Of a DNA stretch of 64,000 nucleotides, positions 13,366 through 25,599 are shown piece after piece. The stretch is taken from the NCBI GenBank assembly GCA_034766995.1, contig CM068314.1, positions 30,345,708-30,409,707 of the forward strand. Reading direction: 5' to 3'. The notes under the pieces are model-generated. The model was not told the DNA's origin, did no database searches, and saw nothing but the letters and a program-made list of their open reading frames with translations. Origin of the DNA: Acanthacorydalis orientalis (lineage: Eukaryota > Arthropoda > Insecta > Megaloptera > Corydalidae). The translations under genes were made by a program, and so were the position numbers. Each line of letters begins with the position of its first letter. Within the stretch, counting starts at the first letter, position 1.

Positions 13366-13720
13366 ATGTTGGTAGGAAAATAATTAATAATTGAGGTTTT
13401 TGTTTTCTGAACTATAAACTTAATTTTTTTCAATACAAGTGTCATTTCATCATCGTGTTCATGTTAATAAGTGCATTTTTCGGTCTGTACTTTGGTACCA
13501 TCGATTTTATTATTAATTTTGCTTCAAATTGGGTTATTAAATTAAAGATTGAAAAGAAGCAAATAAGAGCATTTTTTATGAGTTCTAAACGGGTGGTAAA
13601 GCAGTAGAAACTGCTTGTAAACTAAACGATGCTTTTGATGTGGATACTGTTAAGGAACGTACTGTGCAATAAGGGTTCCAAGAATTTTATGCTGGAGACG
13701 AGAGCACTAATGTGCATTTC
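13366..13720 (+). mobile_element. 5' part of a mariner transposon, 3'-truncated
   Basis: It starts with GTTGGTAGGAAAATAATTAA, close to the mariner terminal repeat at 40.02 kb, and shares the following leader with that copy. From about 13580 the plus strand reads TGGKAVETACKLNDAF, then a gap and stop codons, then GFQEFYAGDEST. Similarity ends near 13715 and no 3' terminal repeat follows. It is a dead copy of the same group as the 9.6 and 40.0 kb copies. Confidence 0.75.
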
Positions 13721-15492
13721 ATTGTGCATGTATAAATTGTTTGATATTTATTTATTTGTGGAAGGGAGTTTAAGCTACAGTGACAAATTATCCTTTAATA
13801 AGAATTTTTTGAATCGCATCTAAAGAAAAGCCTCTAAAGGTTTCAACTAGTTGATAAGTTTAATATAATCTTTAATCTATTAAGTTTACTATTAATAATT
13901 GTTAATAAGTTGCTGAAATGCTGCTTTTAGTATACTGCTAAGTTTCAATTTTAATAAATAAACATAATAATCTGTAGAGTGAAGTTTTAGTACTTTTTTT
14001 TTTTAAAAAAACAATGTTATTTAAAAAGATAGACTTGTTTATATTATGATACACATAATAAAAGCAATACCATACAATGATAATTAAAAACCTTTTTAAG
14101 TACTTAATAATGTATGAAAAAACAATAAAATAATTTATTAAAACAGTTTACAGAATCACAAAATAAACAGTAATATTCACAAATTACAATCATACTAAAA
14201 TCTTTTTTTTATATAATGCTATATTGAAAATAAATTTGAAATGAAGTACACACATTTCAATTAATAATGAACGAAAACCCGAATAATAGTTAACAAACCA
14301 AATGCCAAACATACAATTACTCCATTTGATCTATTGTACGAATAGTATAATAAATTAACAACTTCATTTATCGACATTTTTCGCTTTTAACAAGATTTCA
14401 CCGACACATGCCGACCTTTTAATAGTATGAGAACAATGTTACGACCACTTTCTATACAGTTCTGTCATATCACGACATCCAAACAAAAATATAGCGCACG
14501 ATTTTCTAAATAGATAAGTTAAAATTTAAAGATGATCGTTTATTTGACTTTTAAGGATACACGAACTAAAATGTTTCCGATAATTAGATATCGAGAGGCA
14601 TTTGATCTTTAGACTGACCGTGCTTCGAGCAAAATACTGTACACAAGTTCAAGATATGAAAAAAGAATATCTCGATTTGGAAAATGTATATACATGTTGT
14701 ATATAGATATACCAATATTTAGGAAGAAACAATGATAAAGGAAATATCTTTAAATTGCCTTTCATTCGACGTTAAAAAAATTTCATAAATCATCAGGAAA
14801 TCTAGGATTTTTGATACTGGTGGACAAAGTGAAAATTAAAATAATGCTCATTTTTTCAAGAAAAAATAAAAGTAAAATATTTAGTTGTACTTATTATTCT
14901 ATAGGTAAGGTGAACCGAAATAATAATAAATTTTTATTATTTTCTAATCTTGAACACAGGATTTGTCAAACTTTTAATCGTCAAACTTTAACTCGGATGT
15001 GAAAGAAGTAATTATAATAGTAACTCGTCCATACATGAATATTCTGTTTTTTTTTTATTTAATACGGATCTTTTTAAATGTGGATTTTAAAAGAAAAAAG
15101 AATTCGATAGACATTACTGCAGCTATAATCATTCTTCATCTTTTTATAGTGAATGACGTGTCTGGTATTACTTTTAAATTTTCTCCATCAATTACCTTTC
15201 TTTCATTTGCGTTTGTACAAGAAAATTTGCAGATTTCTCGTATAAACACTTTTATTTTTAAGTAATTTGTTTTGTAATGACGTAAGCTGAAGCGATCAAC
15301 TGACATACTAGTATTTTAATCTCTGCTAATAGATTAGTCTATATATTTTCCACTAGGAGGGGAAAAAATAAACCACGTCCACATTGGACTTCTAAAAATT
15401 TTATGTGCAAAAATCACTTAAAACACACTAAATTAGAAACATACAGAGATTCGAATAAATTATTACTGGTAAAAAAAATGCATATTTGAAAG

Positions 15493-15499
15493 ACTCACC
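15493..15499 (-). other. EcR: 5' splice donor of EcR-A exon
   Basis: Minus-strand sequence reads AACG|GTGAGTCT, with the last exon base at 15499 and GT at 15498-15497. It splits a Gly codon, matching the position where the isoform-A region joins the shared exon (GK-T-G/R in Drosophila). Confidence 0.85.
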
Positions 15500-15991
15500 G
15501 TTTTTTCCATTCGGACTGTAAGGATCGTAGCTCCCACTTGACATAGGCGACGAATACCCGTTCGAAATCACTGTGAATGAATGTCCGGGAGGACCGGGTG
15601 ACGGCGTCAGAGGTGGTACGCCTCCTTGTGCCGGAACAGCTCCAGGTGATGGCGATGATATCCAACCATCGGTCCTAGGTCTTTTACTCGCCGTCGGTGC
15701 CGCACTACCCGCCGGTGAAATACCACTGAACAGTCCATTACTTCCTGCATGACTGCTCGTCGTCGGATTCACAAGAATATCGTTAGGAGCACCACACGGA
15801 CTATGTAAACTTGGTTCGGACTTAATTTGATCTAAGATCAACTCTTCGTGCAACGACGCCGTAATACCATGTCCTATTTGTGTTAAACTCGAACCGAGCG
15901 CATTATTGTTGCCCAAAGAACCAGAACCAAGTGTCGTTCCCCCACCGACGGGCGTACCAGCCCGATATATTATCTCATGTTTGATGTCCAT
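15499..15991 (-). CDS. EcR: Ecdysone receptor isoform A, N-terminal A/B-domain coding exon (partial gene)
   Basis: EcR is the nuclear receptor that, with ultraspiracle, binds 20-hydroxyecdysone and controls moulting and metamorphosis genes in the nucleus. This exon encodes the first 164 residues plus one base of codon 165. The identification rests on the C-terminal half: SKRPR at residues 102-106, WISSPSPG at 110-117, PPLTPSPG at 126-133 and NGYSSPMSSGSYDPYSP at 144-160. These align with the isoform-A region of Drosophila EcR (KRPRLD, STPSPGSVP, NGYASPMSAGSYDPYSP). Two psi-K-x-E sumoylation-type motifs are visible, IKHE at 3-6 and IKSE at 56-59. The middle is Gly/Ser/Pro-rich and probably disordered, as is usual for A/B domains. 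The start ATG has A at -3 and G at +4. Translation beyond 15499 loses similarity exactly at a GGTGAGT donor, so the exon ends there in phase 1. No DNA-binding or ligand-binding exon is in the window. GC content is far above the surroundings. Confidence 0.93.
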
Positions 15992-16319
15992 GATTTATGT
16001 CACAATATGTTATTATTGTTATGAACACGCGACACTTTTGTCCAAGAGTTTTTTTTTTTTTTTAAACTGAAAACAAGTTTATTTCGTATTATAAACAAGA
16101 CACTTTGAGTAAGCGTTTTTTATGACGTCAAAAGATTTTCTGTACATTTTTATTTTATAAGGTGTGTCTATTTTGCTGCAAGATTTGTTTACGCGTAAAA
16201 AATGTACTTTTGTTTCAAGTAAATTGCGTATTATCACTAAGTTGATTGATAACACACGAGTTTGACGTGGTGTTTCTATCCTTGTTGGTACTGTACACGG
16301 CAGTCTTGGTTGTGAACAG
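15992..16319 (-). other. EcR: EcR-A 5' untranslated part of the coding exon
   Basis: Read on the minus strand, a long pyrimidine run ending TTATTTCAG lies just upstream of 16319, so the exon that carries the EcR-A start codon begins at 16319 and has a 328-nt leader. The leader holds a poly(A) run (minus strand) near 16050, a perfect TGACGTCA at 16123-16130 and a short upstream ORF. This agrees with fly EcR-A, where the start codon is preceded by non-coding exons. The acceptor is seen in the sequence; use in a transcript is inferred. Confidence 0.65.
16079..16147 (-). other. Upstream ORF in EcR-A leader (22 codons)
   Basis: An ATG at 16147-16145 opens a 22-codon frame that begins MYRKSFDVI and stops with TAA at 16081-16079, 87 nt before the EcR-A start codon. 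It overlaps the TGACGTCA palindrome. It may lower translation of EcR-A; that is inference only, and the peptide itself is not recognisable. Confidence 0.4.
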
Positions 16320-17481
16320 CTGAAATAAGAAAAAAAATATGTTATTTATTACAATTTTATTTTTTAAAAAGATAGAAATAAAAATGAAAAAATCATACTA
16401 ACGCTGCGTTGACATCCTTATAATAACTTATTAACTTCATTATTAAGAATGATCTATTTAATCATTTCAATTTCAAATCATAATAAATTACAATTCACAG
16501 TATGTATTATTTTAAAAATCAAAGAACTCAAAATACTAAACACCAACAAAATAGTATTTGAAACAAATAAATTAGCAATGCACTTTATACTTGGATAAAA
16601 ATTAACAAACTGATCGTATATTCGATCGCTTTTACATTGAAACACTTGTATTTGTAACATTTTCATATTTGTATTTATATTTTATACACAATACGTATTG
16701 TTAAATAGAATATTTTTAATGCACTAAAGAGTTCAAACTGAATGCAAACACTGACGGTCAGCATGCGTTATGTAACGCAACTACTCAAACTTGTTTTTGC
16801 GTTATACATCTTTTCACGCTTATTATAACAGATATCGATTACTTAACTATACACGTTTGGAACGGTAACATGCTTCTAATAAATAGTTTTGACCAACATT
16901 TTTATATTGGTTTCTATAGTATTACTGTCTGAAAATCGATAACGATTGCATAACTTGTTAAATTTTTCATACGAATATTCGTATACTATCATAGAATATA
17001 TTTTTATTTTACTGATACGCTGTATTATTAAACACGAATTTTATTTACAATAATCTTCTTTATAAAAAAAATATTTTCAGGAATATGTACGAGTATACAA
17101 GAATAAAAATGTTCATTGTTTGTGAGATTCGATTACATCAACTCTCAGTTATTATATATAACTGCTTTAAACCATTAATAATCAACATGCATTAAATATT
17201 TATAATTATTATACATTGAATAAAAACTTGTTTAATGTTTTATAATTATGAAAATAGAAAAAAAACATTTTATGATAATTGCATAATAAGTATTTATTTA
17301 TTGACGACAATTCGAATGACATTAAATAAAAGTACCTTCACAAACATCACATTATCGAGATATATACAATAATATCTTGATACAAAATGTTATTTTGGAT
17401 TTATTTATTTAGCTGTTTCACAAATATACACCTTTATAGTTTATATGTAAAAATGTGTCAAATAAAATTTATTTAATTATT

Positions 17482-17484
<3 letters not shown>

Positions 17485-17537
<53 letters not shown>
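17485..17537. repeat. (AT)n array, 53 bp
   Basis: A pure run about 200 bp left of the 17.7 kb LINE relic. Confidence 0.97.
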
Positions 17538-17539
<2 letters not shown>

Positions 17540-17735
17540 AACATGTTTTAAAATTTACAGTATACAGTATAAGTTAAAAACGGGAATACGAGTGACTGTA
17601 CTTATTATTTACAGATATATTGTAGATAAAGTGTTTATTGTTCCAAGTACAGTGTTCATTTTTTGTTTTTGCATTATGTATTCAAAAAAGATCCAAAACA
17701 CAGCAATTTCACTCATGAATTAAAATTTACTTATA

Positions 17736-17885
17736 TATCATCATCAGTAGCATCAACCTCTGTCAATCCACTGCTGGATCAAGGCTTCTTCCATTATTTT
17801 CCATTTTGTACGATTCAAAGCCTCTATTTTTCACTGATTTTCAATAAAAATTTTAATCTCCTTATCCCACCTATACATTAGTCAG
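17736..17885 (-). mobile_element. LINE-type retrotransposon relic, C-terminal RT tail
   Basis: Minus-strand translation gives LNRTKWKIMEEALIQQWID followed by RG and a stop. It matches the W-x-x-x-x-E-A-x-x-Q-Q-W ending common to one group of insect non-LTR retrotransposons, and the ATGATGATATA tail after the stop is also typical of LINE 3' ends. An in-frame stop upstream and the very short length show a dead 5'-truncated copy. Confidence 0.6.
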
Positions 17886-18319
17886 AATTTATATATATAT
17901 ATATATATATGTATATTGATTGACTGTTTTCAGCCACCTTTATTCTTAACATTCTCCGTTTCTTCCTATTTCTATATAACCTCACTATTGAGGATGTTGC
18001 ACTCATTACAGATAACTTACACTCTCATTATTTTGTAATGAAAGTCAGTAAGAAATTCGTATTAATTCATTGATTTTCTCTACCGTATATGAATAAGATA
18101 GAGGTAGACTTTCATAAAAATGCAAAGTTAAATGAAACGCAGTGTATTTAAGAGATAATTTCGAATACTTGGACATGAAAATCAAATATTTATTTATAAT
18201 ATTCATTAAGAATAGTCTTTATTAAGAGAATAAAAAAGTAAGATACAATTGTACGTTGTAATTTCTAGTTAAGAAAATTAACGAACACATTTAAGATCTC
18301 TCCACTGAAATCCGTCTCT

Positions 18320-18760
18320 GATGTAAAGTCTGTAGTCTCAAGGCAACACAAATCCCACTATGGACGAATGGATATATCTTGAAAAACATGAAAAGGATGT
18401 ATACAACGTCGTGACGTCATCGCACTTAACGTTCTCGGCAATTTTGATCCTCAACAGTAAAGTAGAAAGAACTACTCGGGTGGGCAATGCACACCACCAC
18501 ATCTAATCTCGCCGGTGCATCCATCTAGTGTTTCCCGCGGCGATCGTTCAATCAGAACACAGAAGAGAAGTCCTTGAACATCGTATATATATGTACACTA
18601 AATCCTTAGACTATGTGACATCGGCATACACACACCCACACATACATTCGGAGTTGTGTCAGTGCAAATGAACGAAATGCACATCCGACTATACCGTCAA
18701 CCACTCTGTTCTTTTGTGGAATTTTTTTCAGATTCTGCATGCCGGAGAAATTGATGAGCA
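18320..18760. promoter_or_regulatory. GC-raised island with CRE, upstream of EcR-A exon
   Basis: This block about 2 kb upstream of the EcR-A exon has a perfect TGACGTCA at 18412-18419 and CpG-containing CCCGCGGCGATCG near 18536. No long frame. It is a candidate enhancer or proximal promoter of EcR-A; a minus-strand GTAAGTTA donor-like site lies at 18019-18020. Confidence 0.35.
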
Positions 18761-19571
18761 ATGTTACATTTTAGCTCGTTCGTCGAGATAAGATTTTTAG
18801 TGATATTTGTCAGTTGAAGTTTTGTATCTTGATGAATACTGTCATAGTTCTATCGTTAATTTAATAGGCTAATTAAATTTATAGACGTACTGTAATATAA
18901 TCTTTGTTTGAAACTGGGAAAATTTTATGTAAATATGCAATTCATTTTTTTTACTTCGCTGATATAGAATGTAAAGTCATTTTCCAATAAAAAAGAAATA
19001 ACAGGATATTCATAAAATTATTGAACTTATTTATATGAATACTCTTAGATACATAAAAACAAAACTCGTATTAATTTATAATTTGAAGAATTAAAATGTA
19101 ATCTTTATTTTCTAAAATGGGTTAAAAGTTGAATTTTATGTTTCCACTTGTAAGCACTGACAACTAAATATTAAATACGTCCGTTATTACTACATCTTCT
19201 CAGTTATAGTTAAAATAATTAAAGTTGTAGAATAAACTATATATTATTTTAATATTTTCTATTTAAAAAAGAAAGATATATTATTTTACAGTATTTTGAA
19301 TTGATAGAATCTCCATTTATAACAAAATAGAAATTATTGTACTTTGAGAAATAATAAAAATAAAACCAGAAATAAGTATCAAAATAATTAATAAATAATT
19401 AACTTCATTTTTAAGTCGATACCAAAAAAATGTAATTAAGCTATTAATAAACATATTTCGAAATAAATTGTAATGTAAAGGTAATTATATTTAAAATGTT
19501 TTTACTCAGAATAAAAAAAAAATATGTTGATGAAATTGTATAGATCAGAATGGATATGAATTTTTTTATAA

Positions 19572-19683
19572 TTTCAATTTCTTGTTTTAAGCAGTAAAAC
19601 AAGAAATTGAAAATAAAAATGACTGGTTTAGATCATTATAGCAATAATGATCTAAACCAGTCATTTTTATTTTTAATTTCTTG
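19572..19683. repeat. Double perfect hairpin (two adjacent inverted repeats)
   Basis: Hairpin 1 has arms 19572-19589 and 19595-19612, identical at 18 of 18 positions, with the 5-nt loop AGCAG. Hairpin 2 has arms 19600-19639 and 19644-19683, matching at 39 of 40 positions, with the 4-nt loop AGCA. The hairpins overlap: the ten bases at 19600-19609 can pair with either 19575-19584 or 19674-19683. No transposase, terminal repeat or target duplication is obvious. It could fold as a small-RNA precursor on either strand, or be a recent template-switch product. Confidence 0.95.
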
Positions 19684-19938
19684 AAATTTAAGATCGATAT
19701 GCGCCGATTAATCTATATTGATAGATCGCAAACCATGATGCTTCAATTTAAAACTGAACAAACATTTTGTAGCTCGTAGTTGTAATGACCTTTTTATGAT
19801 TATTTTATATTCTAAATAAGCACATATGCATATTTACATATAATAGTCTATAAAAATAAGAATTTTTGAATTGAAAGGTGAATATATTTACGAACAAGAT
19901 TATTTTATTAATAATCCAGATTATAAACAATTATTCAA

Positions 19939-19940
19939 AT

Positions 19941-19974
<34 letters not shown>

Positions 19975-19995
19975 TATATATATATATATGTATAT
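19939..19995. repeat. Compound (TA)n with ACAC interruption, about 57 bp
   Basis: Two (TA) blocks split by CACA, 250 bp right of the double hairpin. Confidence 0.95.
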
Positions 19996-20344
19996 AACAC
20001 TGAAATAATTTTAAGTCTGATTATAAATTATTTAAAAAAAAACACATTATTTTTGTCTTGAAATTCATGAAAGACTCGAATAAAAACGACATTAAAATGA
20101 CTGAATTTCTCTGCTAGAATATCCACTTTCAGGTCATTCGACTATACTTTTTCTGATCAATGAAAAAGACATCAAGAATTGAGACTTTTCGAGATGTTCA
20201 AGCAGTAAAAAACTGATGTAAGATTTGTTTAAAAAGATAAACATTTTTATACAGAAGCCTGAAAATAAAAGGAAGATGGATAAGATGTACTAAAATACGT
20301 AAATTCAAATTTGTTAAAATTTTTGAGTTTTCCGAATATATCAT

Positions 20345-20386
20345 ACACACACACACACACATATATATATATGTGTGTGTGTGTGT
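20345..20386. repeat. Palindromic compound microsatellite (AC)n(AT)n(GT)n
   Basis: (AC) for about 16 bp, (AT) for about 11 bp and (GT) for about 15 bp make a self-complementary block. Confidence 0.9.
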
Positions 20387-22018
20387 CCATAAAAGGGTAA
20401 TTGCTGCCTAAATTATCATGAAAAGGCGGATTTTCTAAGAAAAAATATTTGAAAATTTTTTTTAGAACAGATAACTTTTCATATGCGAAAAGTATGTGTA
20501 TGAAAAAAATGTTCGACGTACTTTTTTGATGTTTGAGTTACTTTGATAGATTACTAAGAATTCAAATATAATAGTTCGCATGTTGATTCAGTATAAGAGA
20601 AAAAGAGAAGCACTTTATTATAGACACGGTAGCATTATAGACGTTTCTGTGAAATGTAGTGTGTTTATTCGCATATGAAAGTAGTTATTATTTCCATGCG
20701 AATAAAATAAAAAAAGAATTAGAACAAGAACGACAAGTTGAATAAGTCACGCGAATTTTATTAGTTCAATGATAGTATATGTATTTATGGCCAATAAGTG
20801 GTTTAAGTTCTGAATATGTATTGTATAATTTATCACGACTGTTGAACTGATATAAGGCAGTTCATGAAATTATAACACTTTTGTTATTGAAATTAGGTGA
20901 AATATACATTAAATTCTAATTACTTTAAAAAAAATGAAAATAACACAGTGATAAATGATTTCACTTTCTTTCTATTTTATTATGTCAGTTTTTCAACGAA
21001 AAATAAATTGATTTTTTTAAATAAATTAATAATTAAAATATAAATTATTTTTTTAAAAAAAATAAGCATAAACATTTTATAATAATACATTTTTACTGCC
21101 AGTATATATAAATATATATTCTTTTTAAGAAAATTAATATTATATAATTTATTTTTTGTATAAAATATTTAATTTCTATTTTGTAGTAGGTATTTTATTA
21201 AAAATATGTGTACAAAAATAACTGTAGATATTTTAAGTCTCCATTAAAAAATCAGACCAGGTAGTATTAAAATAATGTATAGAGTGATTCAATTTAGGTT
21301 TCTACACGAAAGTATTGAGAAAAATTATGTTATTTTTTAATTTTTGCTACTTTTTAATTTTTTCATGTGCAAGCCTAAATTGTATCACCCTACTTACTTA
21401 TTTCCAATTAAATTCAAGCAAAATATAGATGATCGAAAACATTCAATTCCAGAAAAATCCTACTTCGTAAAACATTTTATACTTTACTCTGGTATAATCG
21501 TCCCATTTACACTGATTTTAAATATGTATACAGAAATCAGTTCTTGAAATACTGGCTGATATAATTACATGATTAATTTTTTAAATTATAATGAAGCATT
21601 TAATTATTCTAATGTATTTGATTTACTAATTTATATGATACGTGAAAATAAAAACGATTATTGATCAGGCTTATATAATTACTTTTAATCAAGCGTTAAA
21701 GAGCACTCTTCACAGGAAGACTAAAATCTTGAAATCCATTAGCGTACAGTAAATAGAAAGTTTTATCGAATATCATGTCGAATAAAGTGATTGAAATAAG
21801 CCGAAAATACCATTGAAATTCATACATTTATTTCAGTTTTGTAGGTACATCTAGATACATATTTTTTACAAAAAGAATAAATGTATAGAGAAAATAAAAG
21901 AATCACTACGGCACCATTCATAGTTGAGATATTGTTGTTATTAAGAACAAATAAAATATATAGATTTATTTTAATTGCCATTTTTACTGTCATCTTTCAT
22001 ATACCTTATTAAAGTATG

Positions 22019-22025
<7 letters not shown>

Positions 22026-22106
<81 letters not shown>
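22026..22106. repeat. (TA)n array, about 81 bp
   Basis: Near-pure run with one TTTA interruption. Confidence 0.97.
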
Positions 22107-22108
<2 letters not shown>

Positions 22109-23303
22109 AAGAATAATTAATGAGGTAAACTATAAACATACATTTTTAAGTAATTATATGTTTGCGCTTTCATATGCTCTTTTTATGAGAATATTTAATA
22201 AGATATGTATGTTGTGTAGTTATAATTGTTTGTTTTCATACCTGTGATTGTATTTTTGATTTGTCTTAGTCATCTTTTTCAGTGGCTCGTGATTGTATTT
22301 TCTAAGACTAGTTTCGGTACGTGCGCCATCTTTAGGTAGTTATATGTAATACAATACAACTACCAGCAAAGGATAAATATGTTAGGTCTAGTTGTGGAAG
22401 ATAAAAACTTGAGTAATTTAATACAACAAAAATCATCAGGATAATAATGTATATTAATATTCAAATTATCCAAATATAACAAAGTGTAGTTATAGAAAAA
22501 AGTAATTTAAAACAATTTTATATAAAATTTATACTTTTTCAATTCTAGTTTTGCAAAAAAAAACACTTTTAAGAATATAATGCTGATAGCACTGGCAATA
22601 TTGGGCACGAACCCTATGCCATGTCTTAGATAGACAAAAGAACGTAAGTAATGTGAAATGGAGATATCAGCTGACTTTAAATTTAGAAAATTTTTTCACA
22701 CATCCTTTATTAACAATCATATATGAACAATGTAGTCAATAACTGTATTATTAAATAAAATTAAACATAACACAGCAATATGGAAGGTTTTCTGAAATTA
22801 TTAATTTTCTGAACTTACAAAATACTCATTTTATAAATAATAGGAAACAAAAAAAAGATATACTAAAAACTAAATTGGATAGAAAGACACTTTTTTCCCA
22901 TTAGAATTACCTTATAAAAAGACGAATTATCGAATTTATAAAGATTTCATACATTTTATTGAAAACTAATAACACCTTTTTCAATTTCATAGTATGTAAT
23001 TTCTAAAATTTCAGAATGTATATATTTTCTCTTATTCAAACATCTTTCTATTTTATATTTGATACTCCCAGTATATAATCAGAACAATATTAATGAAATC
23101 ATGTACAGTTCCTGCTATAGACGGACAGTGTATATGTGGTGTTACACACATATAAATATGAGCTTATAATATATTATATAGATATTTATAGAACGAACTA
23201 ATTACATTTTATAGAGAAATAGGTCAGAAGGATGTTCCTTTGGGAAAACTATAATATATTGAAACCATTCATGAAATGAACATTAAAAGTGAGAGCATTA
23301 TAT

Positions 23304-23360
23304 ACACACACACATATACTCACGCACACACACACACACATTATATATATATATATATAC
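23304..23360. repeat. Compound (CA)n / (TA)n repeat
   Basis: Two CA blocks with a CTCACG interruption lead into a short TA block. Confidence 0.9.
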
Positions 23361-23445
23361 ACATACATATTGGAGTCTTATTAATTTAAGGCGTATAATA
23401 GAAAAAGGTAAATAAATTATAAATAAATATATAACATAGCCTTAT

Positions 23446-23517
<72 letters not shown>
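23446..23517. repeat. (CA)n(TA)n array, 72 bp
   Basis: About 27 bp of CA passes directly into about 45 bp of TA. The CA-to-TA junction recurs at 39.1, 48.1 and 49.6 kb. Confidence 0.96.
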
Positions 23518-23520
<3 letters not shown>

Positions 23521-23845
23521 CAAGTCACTTTGTCATGCAAATTTGATGAGAATTATACATTTACATGTTCAGTTGAAATTGGTAAATTTGTATTATGTAA
23601 AAAAATACTGCTGAAACGTTTAATTTTCAAGATAAAAGTGAAAAAATATTTACATTGATTTACCTTTACTGTCTACAGCTGCAACTGAGATTGTAATTGT
23701 AATTAAAGAAAAAAAGAAAATATCGAACTAAATAAGTTAGAAAATAATTTTGAAAAAATATTCCTTTAATATTTGTAATAGTTAACGATCGGATGAATAA
23801 TATGCGAATTGATTAATCATCTTCATCAGGATAGAACTTCGAAGT

Positions 23846-24115
23846 TTAAGATGGTTTGGGCATTTGATGCGAATGCCAGAAGAGCGATGGCCACAGCGGA
23901 TATTCAAATGGGTCCCGCCAGGAAAAATGAAACGTTGACGAATTCGGCTTTCCTGGAACGAAGGAATAAGAAAGGCCATGGAGAAGAGATAGCTAAACGT
24001 GGGAATGACTCAGGACCGAGAATCTTGGAAAAGGGGATTGGGCAAGCGGCATCTAACTGTATTTTGATAAAATTAGATATTATGTTTCATAAATATTATA
24101 TTGTAATATCAAGCT

Positions 24116-24118
<3 letters not shown>
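23846..24118 (+). mobile_element. LINE-type retrotransposon relic, 3' end of the RT ORF
   Basis: One plus-strand frame reads LRWFGHLMRMPEERWPQRIF, then KWVPPG, WNEGIRKAMEKR, TQDRESWKRGLGKR and a TGA at 24065-24067. This is the familiar end of insect endonuclease/reverse-transcriptase ORFs (RWFGHLxRMPxxR, then a DRxxWR motif). Two in-frame stops interrupt it. The element runs on for about 50 bp and then into an (AT)n array. Upstream of 23846 the similarity is lost, so the copy is 5'-truncated. Confidence 0.8.

Positions 24119-24177
<59 letters not shown>
24119..24177. repeat. (AT)n array, 59 bp, at a LINE 3' end
   Basis: A pure run that begins about 50 bp after the stop codon of the 23.85 kb LINE relic, on its 3' side. 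Confidence 0.97.
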
Positions 24178-24180
<3 letters not shown>

Positions 24181-24429
24181 CATATTACACAGAACTACTG
24201 ACGAAAGTTGCTCCTTCAATAATGAGATCAAAAACAATGACGAGGAACTAATAAGTGGTCTTGAAAGATTCACATCAAGTTTCAAATTGTTTGTTACGGT
24301 TCGAAGATTGCTGATTATGCTGATTTGAAAAGTTTTGTTTCCGTTTTTGTCTAATATTCCAGTGGATTAGTTTCCGAAATCTTTAAAGATTAATATTTAT
24401 GTGAATCATAATATAAATTTCAAGAAAAT

Positions 24430-24620
24430 AAACTCGATAAGTTCGTCTATTGCGACTAGTGCATTGCGGCTGTATAGAAGTGCTATACATTGAGCTCACG
24501 TCTCCTGCCTCATATAGATCTTCAGTGGCTGGCTCTTTAGAATTGTTTTTGTTTCACAGAAAGGTAGGCCGCAAAGAGCTCCAAGCGCAACAGAGTGCCA
24601 CAGCCTCTTATCAGTCAATT
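24430..24620. other. GC-raised stretch
   Basis: TGCATTGCGGCTG, CTCACGTCTCCTGCC and GGCCGCAAAGAGCTCC stand out from the flanks. No coding frame or known element. Confidence 0.25.
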
Positions 24621-25260
24621 TGATATATTTACGTAATAGTTTATATAGGGTCAATCATTTCAATTTCTAGTGTACTTTTTAAATATATAAAATACTTGGA
24701 GTTCATTCTGAAAGATGTCCATATCTATGTTAAAGACCGAGCTTGTTTTAAATTATGTTGCTATATTATTACAATTTTTAAATAATTTTGTAACAATTTA
24801 AGGTAAATTCAAGTTTTTTTTTTATAATATTAATGAAGAATGTTACTTGAGTTATGAAGCACGTGAAATTACTTAAGAAAATGATTTTTAAAAGTCAAGC
24901 CAAACGAATATTTTATTCTGATAATAGATATGGTTTCCAAAATATAAAACAATAGATTTATTTAAATTTTCGGCGGAAATAATTAAAACGAAGCAATAGA
25001 AATTACACTCTGTTGTAAAATCATGTTTTAATAAAGTAAAATACATAGAATTGAAAACATTCTCTTAAGGCACTATGCTAAAAAAATATAATTATTTAAT
25101 GTAATATAAGAAAAAATAGTTGCAACATTTGCTGAATCAATGAAAAAATTGAAAAAAATAAATGTAATTAACAGCTATAAGAAAAATTGATGGAAGCTAG
25201 ATTTTTATTTCGATTTTTTTAAATAAATAATACATTTTTACAATAATTTTGAGTAGCGCA

Positions 25261-25292
<32 letters not shown>

Positions 25293-25411
25293 CATAAAAT
25301 TAAGTGAAAAATATTAAGACCACTCAATAATATAGTAAAAAATCCTTAATTCAAAGAATGCGATCATTGATATGAATAAAAAACCCGTACTGAAAACTAC
25401 TTCGCTTTGAA

Positions 25412-25448
<37 letters not shown>

Positions 25449-25520
25449 TGGAATTCTGCAGGTTTGCAAACATCTTTCGAAGGTAGCATACAAGTAGAAA
25501 TGTAATGTACAGTCAGGTAC

Positions 25521-25525
<5 letters not shown>

Positions 25526-25590
<65 letters not shown>
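25526..25590. repeat. (TA)n array, 65 bp
   Basis: A pure run immediately left of the GC-raised island at 25.6 kb. A shorter array lies at 25413-25444. Confidence 0.97.
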
Positions 25591-25591
<1 letters not shown>

Positions 25592-25599
25592 TTTATATA

